From: Chelativorans sp. AA-79
GTDB lineage: Bacteria > Pseudomonadota > Alphaproteobacteria > Rhizobiales > Rhizobiaceae
DNA length: 64,000 nt
NCBI RefSeq assembly: GCF_029457495.1
Contig: NZ_CP120361.1
Span: forward strand, 4,108,001 to 4,172,000
Direction of reading: 5' to 3'
The first letter of the stretch is position 1. Each line of letters begins with the position of its first letter. A program made the position numbers and the translations under genes. The notes beneath the pieces were generated by a model. It saw only the letters and a list, made by a program, of their open reading frames with translations, was not told the DNA's origin and did no database searches. Below, piece after piece: positions 27,650 through 36,557 of the stretch.

Positions 27650-28696
27650 GTGAACGACACTCGCGAGCACAAGGCGGCAATCGCGTCCCCGGCCCGCCCC
27701 CCTCGGGCCGGGGACGTCGCGCGTCCGCTCCTGGAAGTGCGCGACCTCGGCGTCACCTTCCACAATGACGGGCGCAGGGTCCATGCCGTGGACGGCGTCA
27801 GCTTCACGGTCGAGAAAGGCCGGACGCTCGGCATCGTCGGCGAATCGGGCAGCGGCAAGAGCGTCACCTCGCTCTCCGTGATGCGGCTTCTGCCGCGTCA
27901 TGGGGCGGAAGTATCGGGCAGCGTCTTCTTCGAGGGGCGCGAGCTTCTCGGCGCGCCCGAGAGCACCATGCGAGACCTGCGCGGCAACCGGCTCGCGATG
28001 ATCTTCCAGGAGCCGATGACCTCGCTCAACCCCTCCTACACGATCGGAGAGCAGATCACCGAGGTCATCCTCCGCCACCGCAGGATCAGCCGCTCCGCCG
28101 CGAGGGAGCGCGCCATCGCCATGCTGAAGCTGGTGCGGATCCCCTCGCCTGAAATCCGCTACGACCAGTATCCGCACAATCTCTCCGGCGGGATGCGCCA
28201 GCGCGTGATGATCGCGATGGCGCTTTCCTGCGACCCGGACCTCCTGATCGCCGACGAGCCCACGACGGCACTGGACGTCACCATTCAGGCGCAGGTGCTC
28301 GATCTCATGAAGGATCTGCAGGAGGAGACCGGCACGGCGATCATCCTCATCACGCACGATCTCGGCGTGGTGGCCGAGGTCTGCGACGACGTGATCGTCA
28401 TGTATGCCGGCCAGGTCGTCGAGCATTGTCCGGTGGAAGAGCTTTTCTCCTTCCCGCAGCATCCCTACACCGTGGGGCTGCTTGGCTCGCTTCCAAGGCT
28501 CGAAGAGGAACGGGAGCGACTCGTCTCCATCAAGGGAACGGTGCCGGACCTCGCTAACCCGCCGAAGGGCTGCCGCTTCCAGTCCCGCTGCCCCTTCCGG
28601 ATCGGGAAATGCGCCGAGATGCCGCCCTTGATCGAGGTATCGGCCGGTCATTTCAGCCGCTGCTGGCGGGCGCCGCTGTCGGAGATGGCGCTATGA
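27650..28696 (+). CDS. Peptide ABC transporter ATP-binding protein (DppD/OppD type)
   Basis: A 348-residue ATPase starting at GTG 27650 (start uncertain; the open frame is longer). Walker A is GESGSGKS, the signature [16 protein letters not shown], Walker [14 protein letters not shown]. The C-terminal Cys-rich oligopeptide-transporter motif follows: [18 protein letters not shown], which in this subfamily can hold an iron-sulfur cluster. It overlaps the second ATPase by ATGA. Confidence 0.92.
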   Translation: MNDTREHKAAIASPARPPRAGDVARPLLEVRDLGVTFHNDGRRVHAVDGVSFTVEKGRTLGIVGESGSGKSVTSLSVMRLLPRHGAEVSGSVFFEGRELLGAPESTMRDLRGNRLAMIFQEPMTSLNPSYTIGEQITEVILRHRRISRSAARERAIAMLKLVRIPSPEIRYDQYPHNLSGGMRQRVMIAMALSCDPDLLIADEPTTALDVTIQAQVLDLMKDLQEETGTAIILITHDLGVVAEVCDDVIVMYAGQVVEHCPVEELFSFPQHPYTVGLLGSLPRLEEERERLVSIKGTVPDLANPPKGCRFQSRCPFRIGKCAEMPPLIEVSAGHFSRCWRAPLSEMAL

Positions 28697-29781
28697 ACGC
28701 CATTGCGCCCATCCTCGAAGCGCGCAATCTCGAAAAGCGCTTCGTCGTGAAGAAGACGCTGCTCGGCCGTCCCCTCCTCGAGGTGCGCGCGGTGGAGGGT
28801 GTTTCCCTTTCTCTCATGCCCGGCGAGACCCTGGCGATCGTGGGCGAATCAGGTTGCGGCAAGTCGACCATCGGCCGCCTCCTTGCACGGCTCATCGAGC
28901 CCACCGCCGGCACGGTGGTGCTCGACGGGCAGGACATCACGAGCCTCAGTCACCAAGCCATGCGGCGCCAGCGGCGGCAGATCCAGCTTGTCTTCCAGGA
29001 TCCCTATGCCTCGCTCAATCCGCGCATGACCATAGGCCAGGCGATCGCCGAGCCCCTGATGCTGCACGACGTCGTGCCCGCGGCCCAAAGGGCGAAGCGC
29101 GTGGCGGAGCTTCTGGAGATGGTCGGGCTCAGGCCGGAGCATGCCGGCCGCTACCCGCACGAGTTCTCCGGCGGGCAACGCCAGCGCGTTGTCATAGCCC
29201 GCGCGCTGGCGCCCGAACCCAAGGTCATCGTCTGCGACGAGGCGGTCTCCGCGCTCGACGTCTCGATCCAGGCGCAGATCCTCAACCTGCTGAAGGACAT
29301 CCAGGCGCGGCTCGGCCTTTCCTTCATCTTCATCTCGCACAATCTGAGCGTCGTGAAGCACATCTCCGACCGCGTGGCGGTGATGTATCTGGGCAAGCTC
29401 GTGGAACTCGGCACCACGCGCGAGATCTTCTCCGCGCCGCGCCATCCCTATACCCGCGCGCTGCTCTCCGCTATCCCTGCGGCCGTGCCCCATGCCGAGA
29501 GAAGGACGGAAGGGCTCACGGGCGACCTGCCGAGCCCTCTGGAGCCGCCGCCGGGATGCAGGCTCCACACGCGCTGCCCTTATGCGCGGGAGGCATGCAA
29601 GACGGTGCCCATGGTGCTCGATTTCGAACCCGGCGGCCACGGCAATGCCTGCGCCTTCTGGCAGGAGCTTCCGCCTGCCGAAGCGCTGCTTCCGACGGCC
29701 GGCATCCGCAATCCGAAGCTCGACCGGCTCTTCGCCGCCTTCGACGATTTCACGCCGCGCGCGATGGAGGACACGGCATGA
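28693..29781 (+). CDS. Peptide ABC transporter ATP-binding protein (DppF/OppF type)
   Basis: A 362-residue second ATPase. Walker A is GESGCGKST, the signature [16 protein letters not shown], Walker [14 protein letters not shown] (Ala instead of the usual Pro after Glu, which is common in DppF). The C-terminal motif [18 protein letters not shown] is present. It would pair with the DppD-type subunit as a heterodimer. Four-base overlaps join it to genes on both sides. Confidence 0.93.
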   Translation: MNAIAPILEARNLEKRFVVKKTLLGRPLLEVRAVEGVSLSLMPGETLAIVGESGCGKSTIGRLLARLIEPTAGTVVLDGQDITSLSHQAMRRQRRQIQLVFQDPYASLNPRMTIGQAIAEPLMLHDVVPAAQRAKRVAELLEMVGLRPEHAGRYPHEFSGGQRQRVVIARALAPEPKVIVCDEAVSALDVSIQAQILNLLKDIQARLGLSFIFISHNLSVVKHISDRVAVMYLGKLVELGTTREIFSAPRHPYTRALLSAIPAAVPHAERRTEGLTGDLPSPLEPPPGCRLHTRCPYAREACKTVPMVLDFEPGGHGNACAFWQELPPAEALLPTAGIRNPKLDRLFAAFDDFTPRAMEDTA

Positions 29782-30719
29782 CCACGCTGCTCGCCCGCCG
29801 CCTGCTCCAGCTCGTGCCGACGCTGTTCCTCCTGTCGCTCATCATCTTCTCCCTGCAGCACCTCCTGCCCGGCGACCCGGCCCTGGTGCTCGCGGGCGAG
29901 AACCCCGACCCGGAGACGATCGCGCGTATCCGCGCCGCATACCATCTCGATCAGCCGATCTTCGTGCAGTATCTCTACTGGATAAAGGGCGTCTTCATGG
30001 GCGATCTCGGGGTGTCGCTGCGGCACAACCAGCCGGTCCTCGACCTGATCCTGCAGAAGCTGCCCGTCACCCTCCAACTCGCCGTCATGGGCATCCTGAT
30101 CGCGCTCATCCTGGGCATCGCAGGCGGGCTGATCTCGGCGGTGAAGCGGGATTCGGCGGTCGACTACGCCACGAACGTGGCTTCGCTCGCCGGCATCTCC
30201 ATCCCCAATTTCTGGCTCGGGATCATGCTGATCCTCTTCTTCTCGGTGCATCTCGGCTGGCTGCCGGCTTCGGGCTATGTGAGCCCGTTGAAGGACTGGC
30301 GCATGAACCTCGCCACAACGGTCATGCCGGCCTTCGTGCTCGGCACGGCGGTCGCCGGCATCATCATGCGTCACACGCGCAGCGCCATGCTCCAGGCGCT
30401 CGAAAGCGATTATGTGCGCACCGCACGCGCCAAGGGCCTCTCCGAGCGAACCGTGGTCCTCAAGCACGCGATGCGCAACGCGCTCACGCCCATCATCACG
30501 CTGGGCGCGCTTGAATTCGGCGCGCTGCTTTCCGGCGCCGTGCTCACCGAGCAGATCTTCACCATTCCCGGTTTCGGAAAGCTGATCGTCGACGCGGTCT
30601 TCACGCGCGACTATGCGGTCGTCCAGGGAGTCGTTCTGGTGACCGCGGTCTTCTACATCGTGCTCAATCTTCTGGCTGATATCGGCTATGTGCTCGTCAA
30701 CCCGCGTCTGAGGAGCTGA
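29778..30719 (+). CDS. Peptide ABC transporter permease (DppB type)
   Basis: A 313-residue membrane protein starting [20 protein letters not shown], the typical N-terminal span of DppB/OppB. The loop HLLPGDPALVLAG and the cytoplasmic motif YVRTARAKGLSERTVVLKHA (EAA equivalent, about residue 212 on) are conserved. About six membrane spans. The DppC gene follows after two bases. Confidence 0.94.
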   Translation: MTTLLARRLLQLVPTLFLLSLIIFSLQHLLPGDPALVLAGENPDPETIARIRAAYHLDQPIFVQYLYWIKGVFMGDLGVSLRHNQPVLDLILQKLPVTLQLAVMGILIALILGIAGGLISAVKRDSAVDYATNVASLAGISIPNFWLGIMLILFFSVHLGWLPASGYVSPLKDWRMNLATTVMPAFVLGTAVAGIIMRHTRSAMLQALESDYVRTARAKGLSERTVVLKHAMRNALTPIITLGALEFGALLSGAVLTEQIFTIPGFGKLIVDAVFTRDYAVVQGVVLVTAVFYIVLNLLADIGYVLVNPRLRS

Positions 30720-30721
30720 TC

Positions 30722-31600
30722 TTGGAAGCGGCCATCCCAAAACCGGCAGAAAATCCCCTGCAGGCCTTCTTCGCCAGCCGCACATGGCGGCGCCTGGTGC
30801 GGCGCAAGAGCGCCGTTTTCGGCCTTGCGGTCGTGCTGTTCGTCATTGCCGTTGCCATCCTGGCGCCGGTGCTGGCGCCCTATGATCCCACCGCACAAAG
30901 CTGGACGGCGGTGCGCCAGCCGCCATCGGCGGATTATTGGCTCGGCACGGACGAAACGGGCCGCGACATCCTCTCGCGCATCATCTACGGCGCCCGCGCC
31001 TCGCTGATGGCGGGCCTCATTTCCGTCGGCATCGCCATGGCGATCGGCGTGCCGCTGGGGCTTGCGGCCGGTTTCATCGGCGGCCTGATCGACGGCCTCA
31101 TCAGCCGCTTCACCGACGCGATGCTCGCATGCCCCTTCCTGATCCTCGCCATCGCCTTCGCCGCCTTCCTCGGCCCCAGCCTGACGAACGCGATGCTCGC
31201 CATCGGCATCACCGCAATGCCGCTCTTCGTGCGGCTCACGCGCGGGCAGGTCCTTTCCATCAAGGCGGAGGACTATGTCGAGGCGGCGCGCGCGGTGGGC
31301 AACCCGCAATGGCGCATCGCCTTCCGCCACATCCTGCCCAACGTCCTGCCGCAGCTCATGGTGCAGGCGACGCTGACGATCGCTGCCGCCATCATCGCGG
31401 AGGCGAGCATGTCGTTCCTCGGCCTCGGCCAGCAGCCGCCCGCGCCCTCTTGGGGTTCCATGCTCAACTCCGCCCAGCGCTTCCTCGGCAACGCGCCGTG
31501 GATGGCGCTGTGGCCTGGCATGGCGATCTTCCTCACCGTGCTGTCCTTCAACCTTCTGGGCGACGGGCTGCGGGATGCGCTCGATCCCCGCTCCAAGTAA
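30722..31600 (+). CDS. Peptide ABC transporter permease (DppC type)
   Basis: A 292-residue partner permease starting at TTG 30722, just after GAGGAGC. It has the DppC layout: a short N-terminal cytoplasmic stretch, first span around residue 37, a periplasmic loop with YWLGTDETGRDILSRIIYGA, and the EAA-type motif YVEAARAVGNPQWRIAFRHI. It completes the channel. A TauE/SafE exporter gene begins 42 bp downstream. Confidence 0.93.
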   Translation: MEAAIPKPAENPLQAFFASRTWRRLVRRKSAVFGLAVVLFVIAVAILAPVLAPYDPTAQSWTAVRQPPSADYWLGTDETGRDILSRIIYGARASLMAGLISVGIAMAIGVPLGLAAGFIGGLIDGLISRFTDAMLACPFLILAIAFAAFLGPSLTNAMLAIGITAMPLFVRLTRGQVLSIKAEDYVEAARAVGNPQWRIAFRHILPNVLPQLMVQATLTIAAAIIAEASMSFLGLGQQPPAPSWGSMLNSAQRFLGNAPWMALWPGMAIFLTVLSFNLLGDGLRDALDPRSK

Positions 31601-31642
31601 CCGCCGGAACCGAATGGCCGCAGACGCATAAAGGAACGCATC

Positions 31643-32464
31643 TTGTATCTCGACCTGGATTGGCCCGAAGTCGTTGCGCTTGTTGCGGGCGTCCTCCTTA
31701 CCGGCTCGATCGGCGGCATCCTTGCCGGACTGCTCGGCGTTGGCGGCGGCATCGTCGTCGTGCCCGTGCTGTTCTGGCTCATGGAGCTTCTCGATTTCCC
31801 CAGCGATACGGCGAGCCATCTCGCGGTCGCCACGTCGCTCGCCACCATCATCCCGACATCCATCTCCTCCATGCGCGCCCATGCCAAGCGCGGCACGGTG
31901 GATACCGGTCTCCTCAAGCTGTGGGGGCCGCTCGTCTTCCTCGGTGCGCTGATCGGCGGCATCCTCTCGCGCTATATTCCCGGCGAAGGACTGCGCGCCG
32001 TCTTCGGCGTGGTGGGAATCATCGTCGCCGTCAACATGGCCATCCCGAAAACGCTGGTCCTGTCCGATCACCTGCCCGCTTCCCGCATCGTCAATGGCTG
32101 CATCGCCGGCGTGATCGGCTTCATCTCGTCGTTGATGGGCATCGGCGGCGGCACGCTCTCCGTGCCCACGCTCTCGCTTTTCGGCTACCCCGTCCACAAG
32201 GCCGTGGGGACCGCCGCCGCCCTGGGCCTGCTGATCGCGCTGCCGGCGGTGGCGGGCTTCATATGGGCCGGCTGGGACATGCCGGAACGCCCGCCGCTCA
32301 GCCTCGGCTATGTCAATCTCGCGGCCGTGGCACTCATCGCCCCGGTCAGCTTCCTCTGCGCACCGCTCGGTGCGAGGCTCGCCCACGCCATGAACGCACG
32401 TTACCTGAAGATGGCTTTCGCCTTCTTCCTGTTCGTCACGGCGGTGCGGATGCTGATGAGCTGA
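31643..32464 (+). CDS. Sulfite exporter TauE/SafE family membrane protein
   Basis: A 273-residue protein with about eight hydrophobic segments and the two internal repeats of the family: GLLGVGGGIVVVPVLFWLM near residue 32 and SLMGIGGGTLSVPTLSLFG near residue 162. Members export sulfite, sulfoacetate or related organosulfur anions. The likely start is TTG 31643 with AAAGGAA upstream. It closes the peptide/gamma-glutamyl operon, suggesting that a sulfur-containing product of the imported compound has to be expelled. Confidence 0.88.
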   Translation: MYLDLDWPEVVALVAGVLLTGSIGGILAGLLGVGGGIVVVPVLFWLMELLDFPSDTASHLAVATSLATIIPTSISSMRAHAKRGTVDTGLLKLWGPLVFLGALIGGILSRYIPGEGLRAVFGVVGIIVAVNMAIPKTLVLSDHLPASRIVNGCIAGVIGFISSLMGIGGGTLSVPTLSLFGYPVHKAVGTAAALGLLIALPAVAGFIWAGWDMPERPPLSLGYVNLAAVALIAPVSFLCAPLGARLAHAMNARYLKMAFAFFLFVTAVRMLMS

Positions 32465-32616
32465 TCCTTGCCGCCTACGCCCGACGGATGAGATCGCCGA
32501 CCGGGGCGCGAGATTGAAAATGAGCGCAGCGCCCTGCAGGACGAGGATTCCCCGTCATGCCCGATCGAAAGCGGTAGGCCGAGAGGCCGGTGATCCGCCA
32601 GCAATGACGGATTGAC

Positions 32617-32645
32617 TTGCATGTGGTTGAAGCCGATCTTTATAC
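32617..32645 (+). promoter_or_regulatory. Putative sigma-70 promoter of the manC-type gene
   Basis: TTGCAT (32617-32622), a 17-bp spacer and TTATAC (32640-32645) form a good housekeeping promoter 78 bp before the ATG at 32724. It lies in the 259-bp gap 32465-32723, where I otherwise see nothing. Confidence 0.5.
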
Positions 32646-32723
32646 GCCAACGGGTCGGTGCCCGCGCGCATGCAGGGTGCCATCGGCGGTCATCTGCGTG
32701 ATCGAGTTCGGAGGCGGGAGGAG

Positions 32724-34139
32724 ATGAGCATTACGCCTGTCATCATGAGCGGAGGCGCCGGATCGCGGTTGTGGCCGCTTTCGCGGGAAGCCCGTCCGAA
32801 GCCCTTCATCGAGCTGCCCGACGGGACCACCCTGATCAGCCGGACCTATGCCCGCGCGGCCAATCTCGACCGGGTCGAGCGCATCGTCACTGTCACCAAC
32901 CGCGAGCTCCTGTTCCTCACCGCCGACGCCTACGCGGATGCCAGGGCGCCGCAACGCGGGAACACCTATCTTCTGGAGCCGTTCGGGCGCGACACCGCAG
33001 CCGCCGTCGCTCTCGCCACGCTTCATGTCCATGCCGTTGAAGGGCCGGGGGGCATCCTCCTCGTCCTGCCTTCGGATCATCTGATCCTCGACGAGGCTGC
33101 CTTCGCGCAAGCGGCCGGAGAGGCCGCTGCAATGGCCGAAGAAGGCCGTATCGCCACGTTCGGAATCGTGCCGGAAAGGCCGGAACCGGGCTACGGCTAC
33201 ATAGAAGCCAAGGACGGAAACGTGCTGCGCTTCGTGGAAAAGCCGGACGCGAAGAAGGCGGCCGATTACGTTTCGAGCGGCCGCTTCTACTGGAACTCGG
33301 GCATGTTCTGCTTCGCGGCCGGGACCATGATCAAGGCCATGCAGGAGCACTGCCCCGAGGTGCTGGCCGGCGCTCGCGCTGCTTACGAGGCCGCGCGCAC
33401 ATTCCACTCCGACAACCGCACGGTCTTCGAAATCGACCGGGAGAGCTTTGCCGCCACGCCCTCGATTTCGTTCGACTATGCGGTGATGGAAAAGGCGCAG
33501 AATGTCGGCTGCATCGCGCTCGATTGCGGCTGGTCCGATATCGGCTCCTGGGCGGCCGTGGCGGATCTCACCGCGCCCGACGAGAACGGCAACCGCTCGC
33601 GCGGCGAAACCGTACTGGAGGGTACGCAAAACTGCTTCGTCCATTCGGAAGACCGGCTGGTGGGGCTGGTCGGCGTCACCGACCTCCTTGTCGTGGACAC
33701 GCCCGACGCCCTCCTCGTCGCCCACAAGGCGAAGGCGCAGGAGGTGAAGCATCTCTTCAACAGGCTCAAGGAACAGGGGCACGAGGCCGCGAAGCTGCAC
33801 CGCACGGCGCACCGCCCCTGGGGCACCTACACGGTGCTCGAGGAAGGCGACCGCTTCAAGATCAAGCGGATCGAAGTCAAGCCCGGCGCGCGGCTGAGCC
33901 TGCAAGCCCATCATCATCGCTCCGAGCACTGGGTGGTGGTGAGCGGAACCGCCAAGATCGTCAATGGCGAGCAGGAGATCCTGCTTGCGACCAACCAGTC
34001 CACCTATATCCCCTGCGGGTTCAGGCACCGGCTGGAAAATCCGGGAATCCTGCCGCTCGTCCTCATCGAGGTGCAGAGCGGCGACTATCTCGGCGAGGAC
34101 GACATCGTGCGCTTCGACGACGTCTACGGGCGGGCGTAG
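32724..34139 (+). CDS. manC: Mannose-1-phosphate guanylyltransferase / mannose-6-phosphate isomerase (ManC/AlgA type)
   Basis: A 471-residue bifunctional-type enzyme. The N-terminal nucleotidyltransferase has the pyrophosphorylase signature GGAGSRLWPLSREARPKPF at residues about 10-28 and a later FVEKPDAKKA. The C-terminal cupin begins with HRPWGTYTVLEEGDRFKIK and has the metal-binding set LQAHHHRSEHW with YIPCGFRHRLEN. It makes GDP-mannose for exopolysaccharide or lipopolysaccharide. ATG 32724 follows GGGAGGAG; the open frame begins earlier at 32658. No polysaccharide genes are nearby, so it appears to stand alone. Confidence 0.92.
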   Translation: MSITPVIMSGGAGSRLWPLSREARPKPFIELPDGTTLISRTYARAANLDRVERIVTVTNRELLFLTADAYADARAPQRGNTYLLEPFGRDTAAAVALATLHVHAVEGPGGILLVLPSDHLILDEAAFAQAAGEAAAMAEEGRIATFGIVPERPEPGYGYIEAKDGNVLRFVEKPDAKKAADYVSSGRFYWNSGMFCFAAGTMIKAMQEHCPEVLAGARAAYEAARTFHSDNRTVFEIDRESFAATPSISFDYAVMEKAQNVGCIALDCGWSDIGSWAAVADLTAPDENGNRSRGETVLEGTQNCFVHSEDRLVGLVGVTDLLVVDTPDALLVAHKAKAQEVKHLFNRLKEQGHEAAKLHRTAHRPWGTYTVLEEGDRFKIKRIEVKPGARLSLQAHHHRSEHWVVVSGTAKIVNGEQEILLATNQSTYIPCGFRHRLENPGILPLVLIEVQSGDYLGEDDIVRFDDVYGRA

Positions 34140-34182
34140 GGGTTTCGACCGGCCGTCAAAGGGAAAGACTCCGCCCTTTCAT

Positions 34183-34339
34183 ACCCCCTCTGGCCTGCCG
34201 GCCATCTCCCCCCTTGAGGGGGGAGATTGCATCTGCCGCTTGCTCACCACCGCCAATATACGCCCGCGATTGGCGAAAGTCGTCGCCACGGCTGATCTCC
34301 CCCCTTGAGGGGGAGATGGGCGGCAGGCCAGAGGGGGGT
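34183..34339. repeat. RIME-like intergenic mosaic element (inverted pair)
   Basis: The arm CCCCCTCTGGCCTGCCGGCC followed by ATCTCCCCCC and TTGAGGGGGGAGAT at 34184-34228 recurs inverted at 34294-34339 (ATCTCCCCCCTTGAGGGGGA, then GGGCGGCAGGCCAGAGGGGG). The arms enclose about 65 bp of unrelated sequence. This matches the rhizobial intergenic mosaic element pattern. It fills most of the 244-bp gap between the convergent manC and iolB genes and can fold into a large cruciform, so it may also end transcription from both sides. Confidence 0.75.
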
Positions 34340-34383
34340 GCGAAGGGCGCTGGCTGTGCCATGCCGACGCCGCCGGGATCATC

Positions 34384-35199
34384 TCACTCCACCTTCGCGT
34401 CCCGCTGGAAGATCCAGTCGTGGTCGGGGTGGTTCTTGAAGCGCCAGGCGCGGCGCGGCCCGGCCATGACGTTGAGATAGTACATCTCATAGCCGTAGGG
34501 CGCGGCGCAGGGATGATGTCCGCGCGGGACGAGCACCACGTCGTGGTTCGAGACGGCCATGGTCTCGTCCAGGCTGCCGTCCTCCGTGAAAACCCGCTGG
34601 AAGCCGAAGCCCTGCGCCGGGTTCAGCCGGTGGTAATAACTCTCCTCCAGATAGGTCATGTTCGGGAAGTCGTCCTCATCGTGCCGGTGCGGCGGGTAGG
34701 ACGACCAGTTGCCCTGCGGCGTAAAGACCTCCGTCACCAGCAGGCTGCCGGCAACGTCGCGATCCTCCATGGCAATGTTGTTGATGTAGCGGGTGTTCGC
34801 CCCCTTGCCGCGCTCGGTGAGCGCAATGCCGGCGGGGCCGATCACCTGCGCATCATGCCCGCCCTCGCCCGGCGCCGAGCAGACCGCGAGCGTGCAGTCC
34901 GTGGTGGCCTTAGCCGACCAGTGGGAACCGTTCGGGATATAGGCCGCATGCGGCGGGCGGCGCTCGAAGACATCCATGCGGTCGCCAAGCTCGCCGAAAT
35001 CCTTCCCGTCGGCGGCGATCTCCGCCTTGCCTTCCACCAGCACCAGGATCACCTCGCGGTCGCCGGTCTCCTCCTGCGCCGTCTCGCCCGCCTTCAGGCG
35101 GTAGAGGCCGAAGCCCACATAGCTCCAGCCGGCCGAGCGCGGGGTGACGTCGTGCACCTTGCCGGCGGTGCCTGCGGGCTTGACGAGGAGTTGCGGCAT
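34384..35199 (-). CDS. iolB: 5-deoxy-glucuronate isomerase IolB
   Basis: A 271-residue two-cupin protein. IolB converts 5-deoxy-D-glucuronate to 2-deoxy-5-keto-D-gluconate in myo-inositol breakdown. Family segments include YPPHRHDEDDFPNMTYLEESYYHR and VLVPRGHHPCAAPYGYEMYYLNVMAG (each split by a few variable residues), with metal-binding His in PPHRHDE. It is the last gene of the iolR-iolC-iolD-iolE-iolB block, with AAGGAG before its ATG and a small membrane protein gene 10 bp upstream. Confidence 0.95.
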   Translation of the reverse strand: MPQLLVKPAGTAGKVHDVTPRSAGWSYVGFGLYRLKAGETAQEETGDREVILVLVEGKAEIAADGKDFGELGDRMDVFERRPPHAAYIPNGSHWSAKATTDCTLAVCSAPGEGGHDAQVIGPAGIALTERGKGANTRYINNIAMEDRDVAGSLLVTEVFTPQGNWSSYPPHRHDEDDFPNMTYLEESYYHRLNPAQGFGFQRVFTEDGSLDETMAVSNHDVVLVPRGHHPCAAPYGYEMYYLNVMAGPRRAWRFKNHPDHDWIFQRDAKVE

Positions 35200-35209
35200 C
35201 GTCTTCTCC

Positions 35210-35422
35210 TTACTCCGTCTTGTTTTCGGTGCCCGCCTCGGGCTTGTAGTCGATCAGGAATCCCCAGACGCAGTAGACGCCGAGGCCGGCAAAGAGCGTG
35301 CCCCAGAAGGGGTTGCCCATGATGAATTCGAACAGCCCCCAGCCGAGGCAGAGCGCGATGATGGCCAGCCGCCGCCAAAGCGGCCGGAAGAAGGGGTGGT
35401 CGAGATCGAACAGCTTTTGCAT
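35210..35422 (-). CDS. Small two-span membrane protein within the iol operon
   Basis: A 70-residue protein opening MQKLFDLDHPFFRPLWRR, with two hydrophobic segments (about 19-35 and 40-57) and a polar C-terminus. It fits between iolE (20 bp away) and iolB (10 bp away) on the same strand, so it is co-transcribed with inositol catabolism. The start has a poor ribosome site, suggesting coupling to iolE translation. I do not know a function. Confidence 0.7.
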   Translation of the reverse strand: MQKLFDLDHPFFRPLWRRLAIIALCLGWGLFEFIMGNPFWGTLFAGLGVYCVWGFLIDYKPEAGTENKTE

Positions 35423-35442
35423 TTGGTGAATATAGACCGCGC

Positions 35443-36342
35443 TCAGCCGCGGTCCAGCCCGGCAGCTCTGGCCGCCTCTTTGAGCGCCTCCAGCCCCATC
35501 GACTGATAGGTCACCGGGTCGGCCTTGCGCGGGTCCTGCTCGGCTTCGATCACCAGCCAGCCCTCGTAGCCGTGCTCGGCGGCGACCTTCAGCACCGGCT
35601 CGAATTCGATCCCGCCTTCCGGATCACCCGGCACGGTGAAGACGCCGCGCCGCACACCTTCGAGGAAGGAAAGCCCCTCCTCCTCCACTTGTCGGCGGAT
35701 CGCCGGGCGCACGTTCTTGGCATGGAAATGGCGCACGCGCGGCATGTAGGCGCGGGCGAGCTCCACCGGATCCGAGCCGCCGAACCAGGCGTGGCCCGTG
35801 TCGAGCAGAAGCTTCGTCGCCGGGCCGGTGCCCGCCATCAGCCGGTCGATCTCCTCGCGCCTCTCGACGATCGTGCCCATGTGATGGTGGTAGACGAGAT
35901 CGATGCCCTGACTGCCGCAATGTTCCGCGATCGCCTCCACGCCGGCACAGAAGGCAGGCCAGCGATGATCCTCCAGCACCGGCTTGTCCTTCAGCGCCAC
36001 CGCGTCGTTGCCATGGATCGCATTCGACGTTTCGCAGACGATGCAAACCTTGCAGTCGTTCGCCTTCAGCATGTCGAGATGCGGCTGGATCGCCCGCTTC
36101 TCCGTCTCGATGTCGTTGGTAAGCAGGTTCAGCGAATGCCAGCCGGAGACGAATATGAGCCCGTGCTGTCCCAGCACCGCCTTCAGCTCCCTGCCGTCGG
36201 AGGGCATCTTGTGCCCCTTCTCTATCCCCTCGAAGCCGATCTCGGCGGCTTCCCGCAGGCACTGCTCCAGCGGGATATACGCGCCGATCGACCGGTCGTC
36301 GTCGTTCGACCAGGCGATGGGGTTGGTACCGTAGCGGATCAT
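35443..36342 (-). CDS. iolE: Myo-inosose-2 dehydratase IolE
   Basis: A 299-residue TIM-barrel enzyme that dehydrates 2-keto-myo-inositol to 3D-trihydroxycyclohexane-1,2-dione. It begins [16 protein letters not shown], the typical IolE start, and has [12 protein letters not shown], the metal-binding region [26 protein letters not shown] and a final [24 protein letters not shown] ribosome site precedes ATG 36342. A 215-bp gap with an inverted pair of palindromic repeats separates it from iolD. Confidence 0.95.
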   Translation of the reverse strand: MIRYGTNPIAWSNDDDRSIGAYIPLEQCLREAAEIGFEGIEKGHKMPSDGRELKAVLGQHGLIFVSGWHSLNLLTNDIETEKRAIQPHLDMLKANDCKVCIVCETSNAIHGNDAVALKDKPVLEDHRWPAFCAGVEAIAEHCGSQGIDLVYHHHMGTIVERREEIDRLMAGTGPATKLLLDTGHAWFGGSDPVELARAYMPRVRHFHAKNVRPAIRRQVEEEGLSFLEGVRRGVFTVPGDPEGGIEFEPVLKVAAEHGYEGWLVIEAEQDPRKADPVTYQSMGLEALKEAARAAGLDRG

Positions 36343-36387
36343 CGGTCAGCCTCCTGTGGGCAACGGCCGGGGAGGCTTCGACGTCCA

Positions 36388-36417
36388 GGCATGGATCCTC
36401 GGGCCGAGCCCGAGGAT
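36388..36417. repeat. CCTCGGGC-stem palindromic repeat, copy 2
   Basis: GGCATGGATCCTCGGGC followed by CGA and GCCCGAGGAT gives a perfect 10-bp stem with a three-base loop. It shares its core with the palindrome at 22812-22856 and with an inverted copy at 36487-36516. It lies in the iolD-iolE gap. Confidence 0.75.
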
Positions 36418-36486
36418 GACGACGTTGAGATGCTCGCCGCAATTCTCCTACGCAGGTGACCGGCTGAAACGCTCAATGCATTCGTC

Positions 36487-36516
36487 ATCCTCGGGCTCGG
36501 CCCGAGGATCCATGCC
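36487..36516. repeat. CCTCGGGC-stem palindromic repeat, copy 3 (inverted)
   Basis: ATCCTCGGGC-TCG-GCCCGAGGAT followed by CCATGCC, in the opposite orientation to copy 2. The two copies, about 70 bp apart, could pair with each other as well as fold singly. Being inside the iol operon they may attenuate expression of iolE and iolB or stabilise the iolD message. Confidence 0.75.
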
Positions 36517-36557
36517 CGACCATCGCCACACCACCTGCGGCCGACCATTTCCTTCAT

